64,000 nt of DNA, from contig OU342637.1 in assembly GCA_910589415.1 (NCBI GenBank), positions 25,209,162-25,273,161 of the forward strand, read 5' to 3'. Below the pieces are notes generated by a model, which was given only the letters and a program-made list of their open reading frames with translations, had not been told where the DNA came from and did not search any database. Source of the stretch: Malachius bipustulatus. Lineage: Eukaryota; Arthropoda; Insecta; Coleoptera; Melyridae. Position numbers and translations under genes: made by a program. Positions 1 to 10,810 of this stretch are shown here, one piece after another; the stretch's first letter is position 1, and each line of letters starts with the position of its first letter.

Positions 1-1954
1 TTTGTTAATCTCAATTTAATCTCATGAGCGAAAAGGCACAAGATTCGCAAACCTGTTATTACCGAAATGAGTGGCACACTCAATATTATCTATTTGTTTA
101 ATAATTTCCATTAATCATTTAATTCAATAAACTTCTTGATTTATTGTAATTGACAGACGATGTTATTATTAATATTGTCGTTTATTGTTAAATGAAATCT
201 TTGAGTATCAAAAATCAGAGGATTATATAATTCCAATTTACCCTTCTGCTGAACGCGATGGAAACTACCATTTTGAAACATCTAATAGGTACTTCTTCTC
301 GTTAAGACATTCACAGTTTTGCTTTTTATTATTTAAGTACGTCATATTATTGGTTTGAATAACGGATGTGTTGTATCCGCCATATCCAAACATCCCTTCT
401 GACAGTCACATCTATTTAGACGATATAGTATACTTCTTGATGTTTTATATTCGAAGATTAAAAAAGTGTGATAATTGAATGTTTAGGTTAGGAGCTAGTT
501 ATGCGTATTTAACGGATTTTTCAATTATCATTTTAATTATTAAATATAAAATGAGTGAAAGTGAAACTGAAATGGAAAACACCCCAAATAATAGAGCAAG
601 CTAAAATGGCAATGGAAAATACTTTACCCCAGAAGTCAAAAGAAAAATAGTAAAAGGTCCCATTGAATTTGAACAGTAATACTAAAATGGTGGTAAGTAC
701 TATAATGCTATTGGAATCAGATAAAGTATAGTACAATATCCAATATCTCGAGTTGAAAGACAATTACACACTTGCGGAATTACACACTCGCCTTATCTGC
801 TAAATCAAATAAAGTCATTTTCAATTCTCGTTATGTAATATACTATTGTTGGTGTTCAACAAAGTTGGAAAAGACCTTGAACTTCCCGACAACGGCGAGA
901 TCAATAATAAATTTACGGAACTAAGTTGCACGCATAAAACGAAAATAAAAATTAACATTTATTCAAGTACTACATCTCGGCACAGACAAGAATGGTTGTG
1001 ACGTTTAATTTGTATACTTAATTGAATTTCACCCCTATTTTTAAATCAGCCACCACTTGCTCCCTACGCTTGGTAATCTTGGTCTTTTATTTCCTTCATT
1101 AACAGAATGTACAAATGCAAGACGGGGGGAGTGAGTGATTGGTAATTTATTGGCCGGTGTACGGTCGACGTTTCGTTTCATAACCGGATGATTCATAAAG
1201 GGCGATGCATGCAAATTTGGCGAAATTAATAATTGATTTGCTTCGGCCTGTTTCGAATCTCCTCCAGCGATCAGCTAATAATATCTCCTCTCTTTATGAC
1301 TTTATAATCAAATCAGATGTTGCCTTAGTTCTCGCTAAAAGGTCTATTAAGTTACCACGATTTATTTTTTCTGCTACTTTCACTACCTATAAATCATAAC
1401 AGCGGTCGATACACGATCCAAATCAGGATGAAATGTGCAGAATATGACGCTTCAAATATCAATAAGTAATTTTTTATTATCAAAGTTTCATGCGCCACTT
1501 TATCATTTCAAACACGCATAAAAATGCGGGCATTATTGTGACGTAACAGGTCAAGCGTCTGGGGTAACTGGATTTTTGACGCCCGCGGGTGCTACTTTTT
1601 TTACCTTTTTTTGCTTTCAAAGTTTATGTCGCGAGACGCTTGTCAGGAAATATTACTGACGTTATAGTTAAAGAGATGGCGACAAAAATGCCTTGTATCT
1701 CCCAAATGGAAGAGAAGCAGGTTTTTATATAATTCAAGTTCCCTTCTCAAAACCCGTCTTGTCGAATAAGGGTTGCCTAGATTTACCTGAGCGATTCCAA
1801 AAAACTTCTACAATTTGGAAGAAAACTAGTGGATGGCATCTAAGAAACCCTCCAATTGAGGAAAAATACTTTCTTCCAATTTGCTCCTTGCAAAAATCTC
1901 TTTTGAAAGCTCTAAAAACTGAAAAAATGCCTAGATGCCTTCCAGTAATTTTCT
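1..1954. other. AT-rich intergenic DNA, no gene recognised
   Basis: Only short open frames without recognisable domains or convincing splice structure. A frame at 1693-1995 runs into the tandem array that starts near 1955. A stretch near 1675-1720 weakly resembles the array unit (a GCGACAAAAA box, then a CTCCC...GGAAGAGAA box), so the array may once have extended left. Confidence 0.5.
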
Positions 1955-3300
1955 TCCACGCGCAAATGAGACATTTCTGGAATGTTAGACAATAAAATCA
2001 TAGCAGCTTATTTTGTCTCCCTAGGGAGGAAAATAATTACTTTCGGTCATATTTTCGTGAGTTCAAATCAGACATGTAAGGCGACAAAAACATAATAGGT
2101 CATTTTGTCTCCCTAGGGAGGAAAAGAACCTCTTTCGGGTCTTTTTTTTTGGGTTTAAATGAAACATTTTCAGGCATGTAAGGCGACAAAAACATAACAG
2201 CTTATTTTGTTTCCCTAGGGAGGAAGAGAATTTCTTTCGGGCATATGTTTTTGAGTTCAAATGAAATATTTTCAGGCATGTAGGGCGACAAAAACATAGG
2301 ATCTTATTTTGTCTCCTCTCCCTGGTGAGGGAGAGAATCACTTTCGGTAATATTTTCTTTGAAGACATTTTTAGGCATCTGAAGCGACAAAAACATAACA
2401 GCTTATTTTGTCTCCCCAGGGAAGAAGAGAATCTCTTTCGGGCATATTTTCATGAGTTCAAATGAGACATTTTCATGCGTGTTGGGTGACAAAAACATAA
2501 TAGCTTATTTTGTCTCCCAAGGGAGGAAGAGCATCACTTTCATGTCATTTTTTATTGAGTTCAAATGAGACATTTTCATGCATGTTAAGCCACAAAAACT
2601 CAACAGCTTTTTTTGTCTTCCTGGGGAGGAAGAGAATATCTTTCGGATATATTTTTTGAGTTCAAGAGACATTTTCAGGCATTTATTTAACATAAAATAA
2701 TCTGTTATGTTTTTGTCTCCCTAGGGAGGAAAGAGAATCACGTTCAACCATATTTTATTGAGTTCAAATGAGACAGTTTCACGCATGTTAGGTGACAAAA
2801 ACATCACAGCCTATTTTGTCTTCCTAGGGAGAAAGAGAATCACTCTTGGTCATATTTTTTTCAGTTCAAAAGAGACATTTTCAGCCATCTGACGCGACAA
2901 ACACACAACAGATTATTTTGTCTCCCTAGGGAGGAAAATAATTACTTTCGGTGATATTTTCTTGACTTCAAATCACACATGTAAGGCGACAAAAACATAA
3001 CAGCTTATTTTGTCTCCCTGGTGAGGAAGAGAATCTTTTTCGGGCATATTTTTTTGGATTTAAATTATACATTTTCAGGCATGTAAGGCGACCAAAAGGC
3101 GACAGCTTATTTTGTCTTCCCGAGGAGGAAGAAAATCACTTTCCTGTCATTTTTTATCGAGTTCAAAAGAGACATTTTCAGGCATCTGAGGCGACAAAAA
3201 CATAACATCTTATTTTGTCTCCCAAGAAGGGCGATAATCATTTTTGGTCATAATTTTCTTGAGTTCAAATGAGCCATTTTCCACCATAGTAGGCATTGCA
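1955..3300. repeat. Tandem array, ~13 units of ~90-103 bp
   Basis: About 13 diverged units, each carrying in order a TTTTGTCTCC box, the palindrome TCCCTAGGGA, a GAAGAGAATC box, an ACTTTCGG box, a GAGTTCAAATGAGACATT box and a GGCGACAAAAACATA box. Units begin near 2012, 2101, 2211, 2301, 2401, 2504, 2607, 2710, 2811, 2911, 3003, 3106 and 3209. The units near 2012 and 2911 share the same shortened form (about 10-20 bp missing after the GTTCAAAT box), which suggests multi-unit duplication. GACAAAA and TTTTGTC face each other across each unit boundary, so the boundary can fold back. Short minus-strand frames here (2063-2368, 2505-2693) follow from the periodicity and are not genes. Confidence 0.9.
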
Positions 3301-6300
3301 GCTTTATAAATTTTAGAAGTCAAAAAACGATAGGTTCTTTTTCAACTTGAAGGGTTTACTCGTAGAATAAGCGATCATTCGCAGAACTGGGCATTATTTT
3401 ATTCAGAAGACTCTGTAAAATTACGAAAGCTCTACTAATGATGTTTTTTTATTCGAATTAGTCGTTTTTTTTTTTTGCAAAAAGCGGAAAAATGTGACAT
3501 GTGGGAATCTTATTCGGTGTACAGTAAACAGAATATTGCGCGAAAAATTTGAGGAAACATAAACTTTTTTTTTCGAAATAAGAAGGAAATGAAATTTCTA
3601 GATATTAACTTGAATGTATTTCCAGAGAAATAATTATGCCGCTTGAACCGAAAATGGTGTTTTTTTCGTTTCAAAGTGACTCTCTCAGGTATGACAGTGT
3701 CACCAGTAAATTAAACTCTGGAGTGCAATAGCCGGATGTTGTGGAGTTCCGCCCGCGTCAGTCTATAGGGCGTTTTTCGTTCTCAATCAAAAGTTTCCCT
3801 TTAATCATTGGACTTTGCAGCAATTTTTAGAAGCTTTTAAAATTCACTTTGTACAGAATCTAACGGGATTACTGCGATAAAGGGATTATCCGAGACTGCA
3901 TTAAGTTCGTGAAAACACTAAAAGAATGCTATCTCGTCTATGCCGGCCATTTTATGGGGGCTCGAACTTGAAGCTCCCTACCTACAGTGTAGGGCGCGAA
4001 CTTGAAACAATTAAACTCAGCTATTGGCGCTGGCGCTATTCACACACTATTGTAAACTTTTATTAGTGGATTGCTTCTATCTAAATTGAATTCGGTTCAG
4101 AGTTTGTTGTTTGTGCTCAAGGTGTTTCATTCGATTTTTTAACGCTTGATAATTTGATGCTAGCAGCCGCGGGACATCTACCAAATGACCATCGCGATTG
4201 CTATGATGAAACTGCCACAAAACCGTGCGTTTTCCAACTTTTCCCAGTCGTTTGCGGAATTAAAATAAAAGAGCGCTTTGTCAAGCAGAGACAGGGGCGC
4301 AATCCGAACTGTGAAACATTTGACAAGAGGACCGGAAAAAATACGCTACAGTTACTAAAACTTTGGTCCGACAACATCCTGCCGTCGGAGTTTAACATAA
4401 ATTTCCCATTTCACCCTAAACTAAACATTTGTTCGCCAAGTTGAATGCTAACAATGTGAACTAACTAGTCGTCAACTCTGTTTACCGAAGGGGTGTCGCA
4501 TAGATTGAGACTTTTACTTCGGCCTCTGCCACAATAAAGTAGCCGGTGACTGTAAATACGATCCTCGGCAGTTAATCCGAACTTCACACACAGCGAAAGG
4601 ATTCGCTTTTCCACTTATACAGTGTGTTTGGATTGCGTTTAAACAGCAGCCGTAGTTGTTTGCGTTTTCGTCACTTTTGCGCAATCGCTCCTAATAAGAA
4701 ACACTCAAAGTATGCATGGAACTTTCTCGCTTTATTATTGTCACTAGCACTACCGAACCTGCTACTTATCTCATTTACTCCCGAGTCCTGCTGCCAAAAC
4801 CAACGTATAAAATAGGTTCATACGTCAAAGATAAAAATTTTTCCTTCTTCATATAAATAAAAAAAAACCTGACCCCTCCTACCTATCAGGCGAGCTGAGC
4901 TGATAGAAAAAATAATTTCCTCGTTACTGAATCCCCGGTGTAGTGAACATCCCAACAAGGATAAAAGCCAGAACAGAGCGGGCAGCGTGACAGAGAAGCG
5001 GTCTTTTTTTATTTTTTTATTAAATTTATTATATTTTATTTTTATTAAATTCATATCTCGCTAAATAATTGACGAATTCAGCGTTGTGTTTCTTCCTTAT
5101 AGAAAAAAAACTTTTATTTTCTACAACCTCATTAATAATGATCACTATTCCCCCTGCTTCAACCATAAATATAATTAATTAAAAAATTATTGAATTTTGG
5201 TAACTAAGTAAAGTTTAGCTTTAGCGTTGCAGTTCTACATGTACGTCACTGCTCAGTAAAATTCTTCATGAAAGTCTTAGAGCAAAGGGGACCGGCAATG
5301 TATCAAATTTGAAAGATTTACTGGATTGCAATTCAAATTAGTGATTATTCTTTTCTTATGGCTCGCAAGAAATGCAAAACAAGTAGATGCACGAGGCACT
5401 CCTTCAGTCTGAGGTCCATGCAAATACGGATCAGAAATGGGATGAGATAATGGATTTGGGGTAAACACCTCACCATAACTTTAAGATCGGGGAAAGAGGA
5501 AATAAAAACTTCTTTATTCAAAAATACTTTATACTTATCATGAAAAATTTGTTAGGTATATAACGTACCTATACAACTTGTGCAATTAATTAAAGAAATT
5601 CCTCTCAATAACGAAGAGAAGAGCTTCAGGCAGGGAGATAATGAACGTGTCTCTTTTTTCTTTTATTCTGGATTATAGTTCGAATAATTCATTTGATAGC
5701 AAAAAAGAAAACAACACACTCTCGGAGTTTCATGAATATTTAGTTTTATAGATTTCAATTATTTATAGCATCGATTTTCGAGTTTATGGCAAAGTAAAAT
5801 GGTCAGTAATAAAATAAATAATTCGGCGGATAAAATTTTATATGCAAAGTTGAAGCAAATTCATGAATCATGATGACGCAATTCGTAAGAAAATATTCCT
5901 ATTGATTTGATGGTTGCATCGTCTGTATGTATCATGTATCAAAATGTAGGTACCTACTTAGTCCAGTAATTTCGCCCCCCTCCTCAGAGAACATAGATGC
6001 TTATTAAAATGCAAAATTATTACAAATAAGCCCCAGGCCTTCCATTTAAGGGGGCGAGTTTTCTTTTTCTCATTATCTCATTTATTTTTGAGTTTTGGAC
6101 AACAAAACTTTTCAAAATTTGTGGGAAATTTAATTTTCTAAATTTTATGTCCTCATAATTTTCTTGAAATTCGGTTGGCTATAAAAACTATTACGCATAT
6201 TTAGCGAAGAGATTGAAATGCAATTTTTGCACTTTGTCATATTGTTTTCCTCGCAGAAAATGCGCCATGCTCAAATGGGAAAATTGATTCTTATAAAGGT

Positions 6301-6340
6301 TGCAACAAATTTTATGAATAACACTTTATCGTGCGACAAC
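3301..6340. other. Intergenic DNA, no recognised gene
   Basis: AT-rich with several poly-T/poly-A runs. The block 4130-4445 is less AT-rich and holds a 96-codon plus-strand frame with no family resemblance I can name and no clear start context. It could be a decayed transposon piece. I see no RNA gene or array. Confidence 0.4.
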
Positions 6341-7556
6341 TCTTATCGCCGATTTTCCGCGATCTTCCTCGAGAATCCGCGATTTTGGTTTGTGGGGGAG
6401 GGGGGATTTGTTTTTCGCATTTTACGACGTTAATTAACATTTTATCAACAAAGGGTACCTAATTACTTACTTTAAGAACAAAAAAATAGTATATTCTATA
6501 TCAAGGGCGGAAAGAAGTTCATTTCGGGCCGAGCGGAGCGAGGGTCGATTGAATACGAGCTGAAATGAACTTCTGATCCGGCCGAGATATAGACACTATT
6601 TTTTAGCGCATCGCGTAAGAACACTGAATACTTTGGCTTGTTAGCTTGTTGGCGAATATGTGGTGGCGTACAAATTAATTCACTGTCAGTGTAATTTTCC
6701 TGTCGAGCGTTAATTTTGTTTCTTTATTGACGAAACCTCAGAAACTAGTAACCCCCGTTAATCGTTATAATTAGATAGGTACCTATACCTGTTATTATAT
6801 TTCCAGCTCGTTTAGACTTTATTGAAATATGCGCGTAGGTATAGTGGTCTCGGTTTAGTTGTCAGCGGTGTGCTTCAATTTCGCTCTCAACTGCCGCGTA
6901 ATCACTAACTGATAACACTATCAGTAGTTGCTATAGTAACTCCTAAATCTGTCCGCCCTAGGGCCAGAAAAAACGTTCGTTGCGGGCTGGAAAATTTTCT
7001 ACGCTTGGAAGCGAGCTGCTGTTGCATGCAGGCTGCAATATGCGTCATTCCGCCGGCTACTGAGCTACTGAAAAATCGTCTTTCAGAGGCGATGCGCTAA
7101 AAAATCTATTTTTCTCATATTTGCAATACTTAAATCACCAGGAGTGAATTATTGAGGGAAAAGGGGATGAAAAAACCTTACTCAAAGCGAGAAAATCTCA
7201 AATTTTGTGTGCGTGTTGGATGGTCAACGGTGAGTCTAAATCCAAAAATACGACCTCCTACCCCTTGTGGAAAATCCGCCATTTTGGTTTTAGGGGATTC
7301 ATTTATTTTTCGCATTTTACGATGTTACTTAGCATTTCATGGAAAAAAGGGTAATTACTTACTTTAAGAAGAAACAAATCTATTTTTCTTATATTTGTAT
7401 TAATTAAATCATCAGAGGTGAATTACTGAGAAAAAAAGGGATGAAAAAACCTTAATCGAAGCGAGATAACCTCAACTTTTGTGTGCGTGTTGAGTGGTAG
7501 ACGGTGAGTGTAAATCCAAAAATACGACCTCATACGCCTTGTGTTTTTTGTTGTTG
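6341..7556. repeat. Duplicated ~270-bp unit, one copy split by an insertion
   Basis: The segment 7107-7375 is followed by a partial second copy at 7377-7556. They share CTATTTTTCT, GGGATGAAAAAACCTTA, TGTGTGCGTGTTG and AAATCCAAAAATACGACCTC boxes. The part around 7270-7375 (CGCATTTTACGA, then AATTACTTACTTTAAGAA) also matches 6355-6480. So at least three unit halves exist, and the leftmost is separated from its right half by the insertion at about 6487-7105. No coding potential is visible. Confidence 0.7.
6487..7105. mobile_element. Non-autonomous insertion with 17-bp internal inverted repeats and a ~100-bp palindrome
   Basis: A perfect 17-bp inverted repeat (ATTTTTTAGCGCATCGC) lies at 6598-6614 and, reversed, at 7089-7105. 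To the left, 6496-6595 is a near-palindrome: TCTATATC...GAAGTTCATTTC on one side and GAAATGAACTTC...GATATAGA on the other, with a GAGCGGAGCGAGG tract in the loop. The segment interrupts a unit that is uninterrupted at 7360-7390. I could not define a clean target-site duplication, so the exact ends and superfamily are open. No transposase frame is present. Confidence 0.5.
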
Positions 7557-7826
7557 TGAAAAATTGTGTTTTTGACAATAATTGTTGCCCTTTAAAAGGA
7601 TTTTTTGGTATTGTTCACTGTTAAATATAGTTCAAAACCTTTATATTCGAGGAATTGTCTCCCCAAATACCATTCTAGCTCAGATTTTTAAGGGGAAATT
7701 TTTACGCGGTTGTTTTCTCGTACTTTTCCTCATGTAGGCACATAACTCGATCTGCAGAAAAAATCACTCGAGTTACGCTTTCGTGATTTTTTCATCAGCT
7801 CTCGTTAAATTTCCATTGCTAGAAGG
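7557..7826. repeat. Dispersed repeat A, copy 1
   Basis: Aligns by eye over its whole length, same orientation, with 41735-42003. Shared boxes in order: ACAATAAT, TTCACTGTTAAA, GGAATTGTCTC, AAATACCA, GTTGTTTTCT, TTTGCAGAAAAAATC or a close variant, and a terminal CTCTCGTTAAATTTCCA. The two copies have clearly diverged. No coding frame is shared. It abuts a LINE endonuclease scrap on the right. Confidence 0.65.
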
Positions 7827-7865
7827 TATTCAAGAACAACTGCAAGAAAATATCCCGCTAAATGT

Positions 7866-8060
7866 GAGCTCTAAGATGGCTATCTCGGCTTTAGGGTAGT
7901 TTATCTGTATGAAGTCAACAGTTTTTGTCAGGGACAAAAAAAGTGTCCTATACTGTGTATCGCTGGGTGGTCGGTATAAGCAACAGATCAATCTCGTCGT
8001 TTGTCGGTCTGTTATCCTAAGCCACATGACGTCAAAGGCATGGGGTCTTCCTCACGTTGG
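7866..8060 (-). pseudogene. LINE endonuclease (APE-type) fragment
   Basis: The minus-strand frame contains FDVMWLRI, CCLYRPPSDTQYRTLF, LTKTVDFIQINYPKAEIAIL. This is the middle of the apurinic-like endonuclease domain of jockey/I-type non-LTR retrotransposons, where a 'W(L/I)RI ... LYRPPS ... GDFN' order is usual. The GDFN catalytic block expected after AEIAIL is lost: the frame runs into unrelated residues. A stop lies just upstream of the domain. Only about 60 residues of a normally ~230-residue domain remain, so this is a dead remnant. Family resemblance is from memory, not a search. Confidence 0.7.
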
Positions 8061-8531
8061 CAGGAGAGGTCACTTTTGACAAAAATGCCAATATCCGAAG
8101 TTACGTCTAAATCGGGAATGAAAGTCATATCCTGGATAAAGGTAATTAACTGTGCTTGACGACGCTTGGACTTTTGTTTCGCACAGTGCTAGAACGCGAG
8201 GTTTATTTGCCTGAAGATGTAACGAATTGATTTTCGTGCTTAAACCTCTAAATATTACAAAAGTCGACTATAAATTTTTCAATTCTGGAGGTGTTATTAT
8301 TCTTTCTCCTGCATGAATGTGCTCCTGGATCAGCCCCCGCCCGGAGATCCGAATGGAAGGAAACCCCGGGAACACCATTCATGCATATTACTGTTACAAA
8401 TCAATTAAAAAAAAACTTGTTTTTTAATGGAAATTTTATTTGATGGCATTATTTATAGCATTGGTTTTAAAGTTCACGGTACATTAAAAAATGTTGCAGT
8501 AAATTATTATTTTACGTCCCGCATTTGATCA
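8061..8531. other. Upstream region of the secreted-protein gene, with a hairpin
   Basis: No coding frame recognised. A perfect 10-bp inverted repeat TGCATGAATG/CATTCATGCA at 8310-8319 and 8376-8385 encloses a GC-rich loop, about 150-220 bp upstream of the TATA box at 8532. Confidence 0.5.
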
Positions 8532-8537
8532 TATAAA
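8532..8537 (+). promoter_or_regulatory. TATA box of the secreted-protein gene
   Basis: TATAAA in the context ATCATATAAAGCC, 54 bases before the ATG at 8591. A start site about 30 bp downstream (near 8562) would leave a ~30-nt leader. No strong insect TCAGT initiator is visible. Confidence 0.5.
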
Positions 8538-8590
8538 GCCTTGTATCTGTTGCAATAACTAGCTTTGATTCTTAAATGTAATAAGAAAAG

Positions 8591-9478
8591 ATGACGAAGT
8601 TTATCTCAGTGTTTGTGCTCATCCTCGCTTTGATGATACAATTACGTGTAAGTATTCAGGCACCCTTAAAAGTTTTACTTCACCCTTATTCCCGTCATAG
8701 TCGACGGTCATATGAATCTTAAAACTTTATTCAAAAGAATCATAATTAGACCACATTTTCTTTACAGACATCTTCATCCTCTTCAGTTTTATCTGACTCA
8801 ATTCCTAAAGTGTCAAACGCAATTATTAACAAATTTCTTCGACATGGGAAGACGCATAGTGAGCACTTTGATAAACCAAAAGCGACTGAATCTTCTACTA
8901 CTAATAAAAAAGAACATGTTACATTAAGTACCACCAGTGCCAGTACCACCACCGCTGGACAAGACTACATGTCGGACGCAACAGATGAACCAGAATACGA
9001 AAATTCAGAAAACATAATATATGATAATGAGTACCCTGATAGATCTGGGCATTCAAAAGAGCAAGACAATGCAGAGAGCTATAAGTACCGTCAAGAAAAT
9101 AGCTATTCCAGAGGTCCAGCCAGGTTTCCTGTACCGACCGAATTTTCCAAAAAACCCGATACGAACCTCGATGTCGTACAGACATGGATAAACAAGATCC
9201 GATCACAAGGTCTTAGTAACTTTTGTATGCACTGGTCCGGTAATTCTCCTATAGGCGGAGAAAACTTAATAAGATTAGTCTGCAAACTGGCAGAAACCTT
9301 CATACGAGTTCATGGGGAAATTGTTAAGCGCGCCGTAAATGTCATGCAATTTGTTAAAGAATTGTGGAATTTAGGAACCCTATCATATTATGCGATCATT
9401 GCCCTGTTGGAAGAAATAAGTGCGTTTGCTCAGGAAATGTATCATCAAATACCCTTATTCATGTATTTGACACTATGA
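8591..9478 (+). CDS. Secreted protein of unknown function, two exons
   Basis: Exon 1 is 8591-8647, then an intron at 8648-8767 (donor GTAAGT, acceptor TTCTTTACAG), then exon 2 at 8768-9478 in the same phase. The joined product is about 255 residues. Exon 1 encodes exactly 19 residues: MTK, a hydrophobic core (FISVFVLILALMI), then QLR, which is a typical signal peptide. The mature part opens with a serine run, then a Ser/Thr-rich tract (about residues 70-85) and an acidic, Tyr/Asn-rich tract (about 88-130). The C-terminal third (about 150-255) is ordered-looking and hydrophobic to amphipathic, with two cysteines (about 172 and 191) and a membrane-like stretch near 217-234. TATA box, leader, intron and polyA signals fit a compact, highly expressed secretory gene. 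I do not recognise the family. Effector, salivary, cuticular or seminal protein are only guesses. Confidence 0.75.
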
Positions 9479-9521
9479 AGAGTATAAAATCATCAAATAG
9501 TGTACTTAAATATATTTTTTG

Positions 9522-9544
9522 AATAAATGAAAATGTTAAATAAA
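9522..9544 (+). terminator. Polyadenylation signals of the secreted-protein gene
   Basis: Two AATAAA hexamers, at 9522-9527 and 9539-9544, lie 44-66 bases after the stop codon. They support 9478 as the true gene end and imply a short 3' UTR. Confidence 0.7.
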
Positions 9545-9557
9545 AATGTTTTATTGA

Positions 9558-9655
9558 TTCCGGGCTGTTGTGCCCGTGGTCCATGGAGATTTCCTCCGAA
9601 CGTTTCGTCTACAGCTACGCTAGACATCATCAGCGGTTACGTGTGCGCAAATGAT
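9558..9655 (-). mobile_element. Penelope-like terminal remnant with hammerhead-like core
   Basis: On the minus strand, CTGATGA (9633-9627) is followed by a 5-bp stem GTCTA/TAGAC (9625-9621 with 9611-9607) and then GAAA (9606-9603). This is the order of a hammerhead ribozyme core. Two further hairpins follow: GGAG/CTCC near 9585-9597 and CGGGC/GCCCG near 9560-9576. Penelope-like elements are known to carry hammerhead motifs in their terminal repeats, and this sequence style is common in insect genomes. One extra base sits between CTGATGA and stem II, and I cannot find stem I or a clear stem III partner. It is therefore probably an inactive remnant. Confidence 0.45.
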
Positions 9656-10370
9656 AAGCGATGCTTCCACTCCTCATGTTCACTGATATAACTCACTGCC
9701 TAATGAGGTGTTAGGAAGGGTGAGGAAAGGATTGGAGAGAGTTGGCGTAAAAATATCAAATTTAGTGCAAATTATTTTTACTAAAAAAAAAATTTAAAAT
9801 GGTCGACCTATTTAAACAAACATAGTCATCGAATTCATAATGGCGGACTGATGACGCTTACCTCGGATCTGATCAATTTTGTATTTAGAATACCGGGGAA
9901 TCCCCCTTTCTTAACCCCCCTAAAACTACAATATCTCGAAATTCCTATGCTTTTTTTTCGGCTGGACGTAGTTTCCAAATTAAGCTCGAATTGTTGAAAG
10001 AAAATGAAGTTTTTCTCGTTTTTCCTGAAAATTGTGAAAGCTATGATGACAGAAGAATGACAGCTCGAAGATCGCATTGAAGAACTCGAAAATAGCTCGA
10101 AATTCCTGCGCTATTATTCTCTCTAAATTGAATTTAAAAAAATGTCAGGGATAATATGTGAGCATTACAGAAAGTAAATTTCCAATTTTCCGGAAATCGC
10201 TCGAAAATATCACGAAAATCTCTCATCAGCTTTTCAAAATAGTAATTTTTTACAGTGCTGTAATGCTTAAATTATGGACCTCCACCCCTATTTAATTTAT
10301 GGGGATACATTAGGATTCATTACGAATTAGAAGATCTTGTCTCCTCTTCTGGTGACTATTCGATTATTAG
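9656..10370. other. Intergenic DNA, nothing recognised
   Basis: AT-rich. The motif CTCGAAATTCCT recurs at about 9936 and 10096, and GCTCGAA variants recur several times, which hints at an old, weak tandem duplication. No gene seen. Confidence 0.4.
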
Positions 10371-10810
10371 GTACTGCGGCGCTTTGGAACTTCTAACCCA
10401 ATTTTGGTCGTTTTATTTTATTTTTTTAATTCGGTTATTTCGTCCACAGAAAATATCAGATCGTCCATTTGTATTTTGCTTGAGAAAATTTTTGAAAAAA
10501 ATTGCTGAAGCGTCGATTTTTTGACGATGGTACTGCGGTGCTTTGGAACTTCTAAGCCGGGTTTGGTTCCTTTTTTTTTAATCTGGTTCCTCATTCTACA
10601 GAAATTATCAGGTCATCAAAGTCTATCGCTTATACATATTTGGCTGAGGATTTTTTTTTAGTAGAGAAATTGGCGATTTTTTGACAATAATGACGGTCCT
10701 TTTTTAATCTGGTTCGTTCTTCTAAAGAAATTATCAGGTCATCCGAGTTTAGCGCTTATTTTACGGCAGAAAATTTTTGAAAAAGTTGCCAGTGTCGATT
10801 TTTTGACGAT
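10371..10810. repeat. Three ~120-165-bp direct repeats
   Basis: Units begin near 10371, 10529 and 10694. The first two open with GTACTGCGGNGCTTTGGAAC. All carry an AATC/TTCGGTT box, a CAGAAATTATCAGGTCATC box or variant, and end in GATTTTTTGACGATG or a close form. The third is shorter, lacking the opening box. Non-coding. Confidence 0.75.

Noticed and set aside
2063..2693. Minus-strand frames with repeated 'LLCFCRLTC' motif resembling a Cys-rich repeat protein
   Set aside because: The repetition is the DNA tandem unit read in one frame. The frame breaks with each unit-length change.
8746..9303. Minus-strand frames of 66-95 codons over the secreted gene
   Set aside because: Shadows of the plus-strand exon, which has splice sites, signal peptide and polyA signals.
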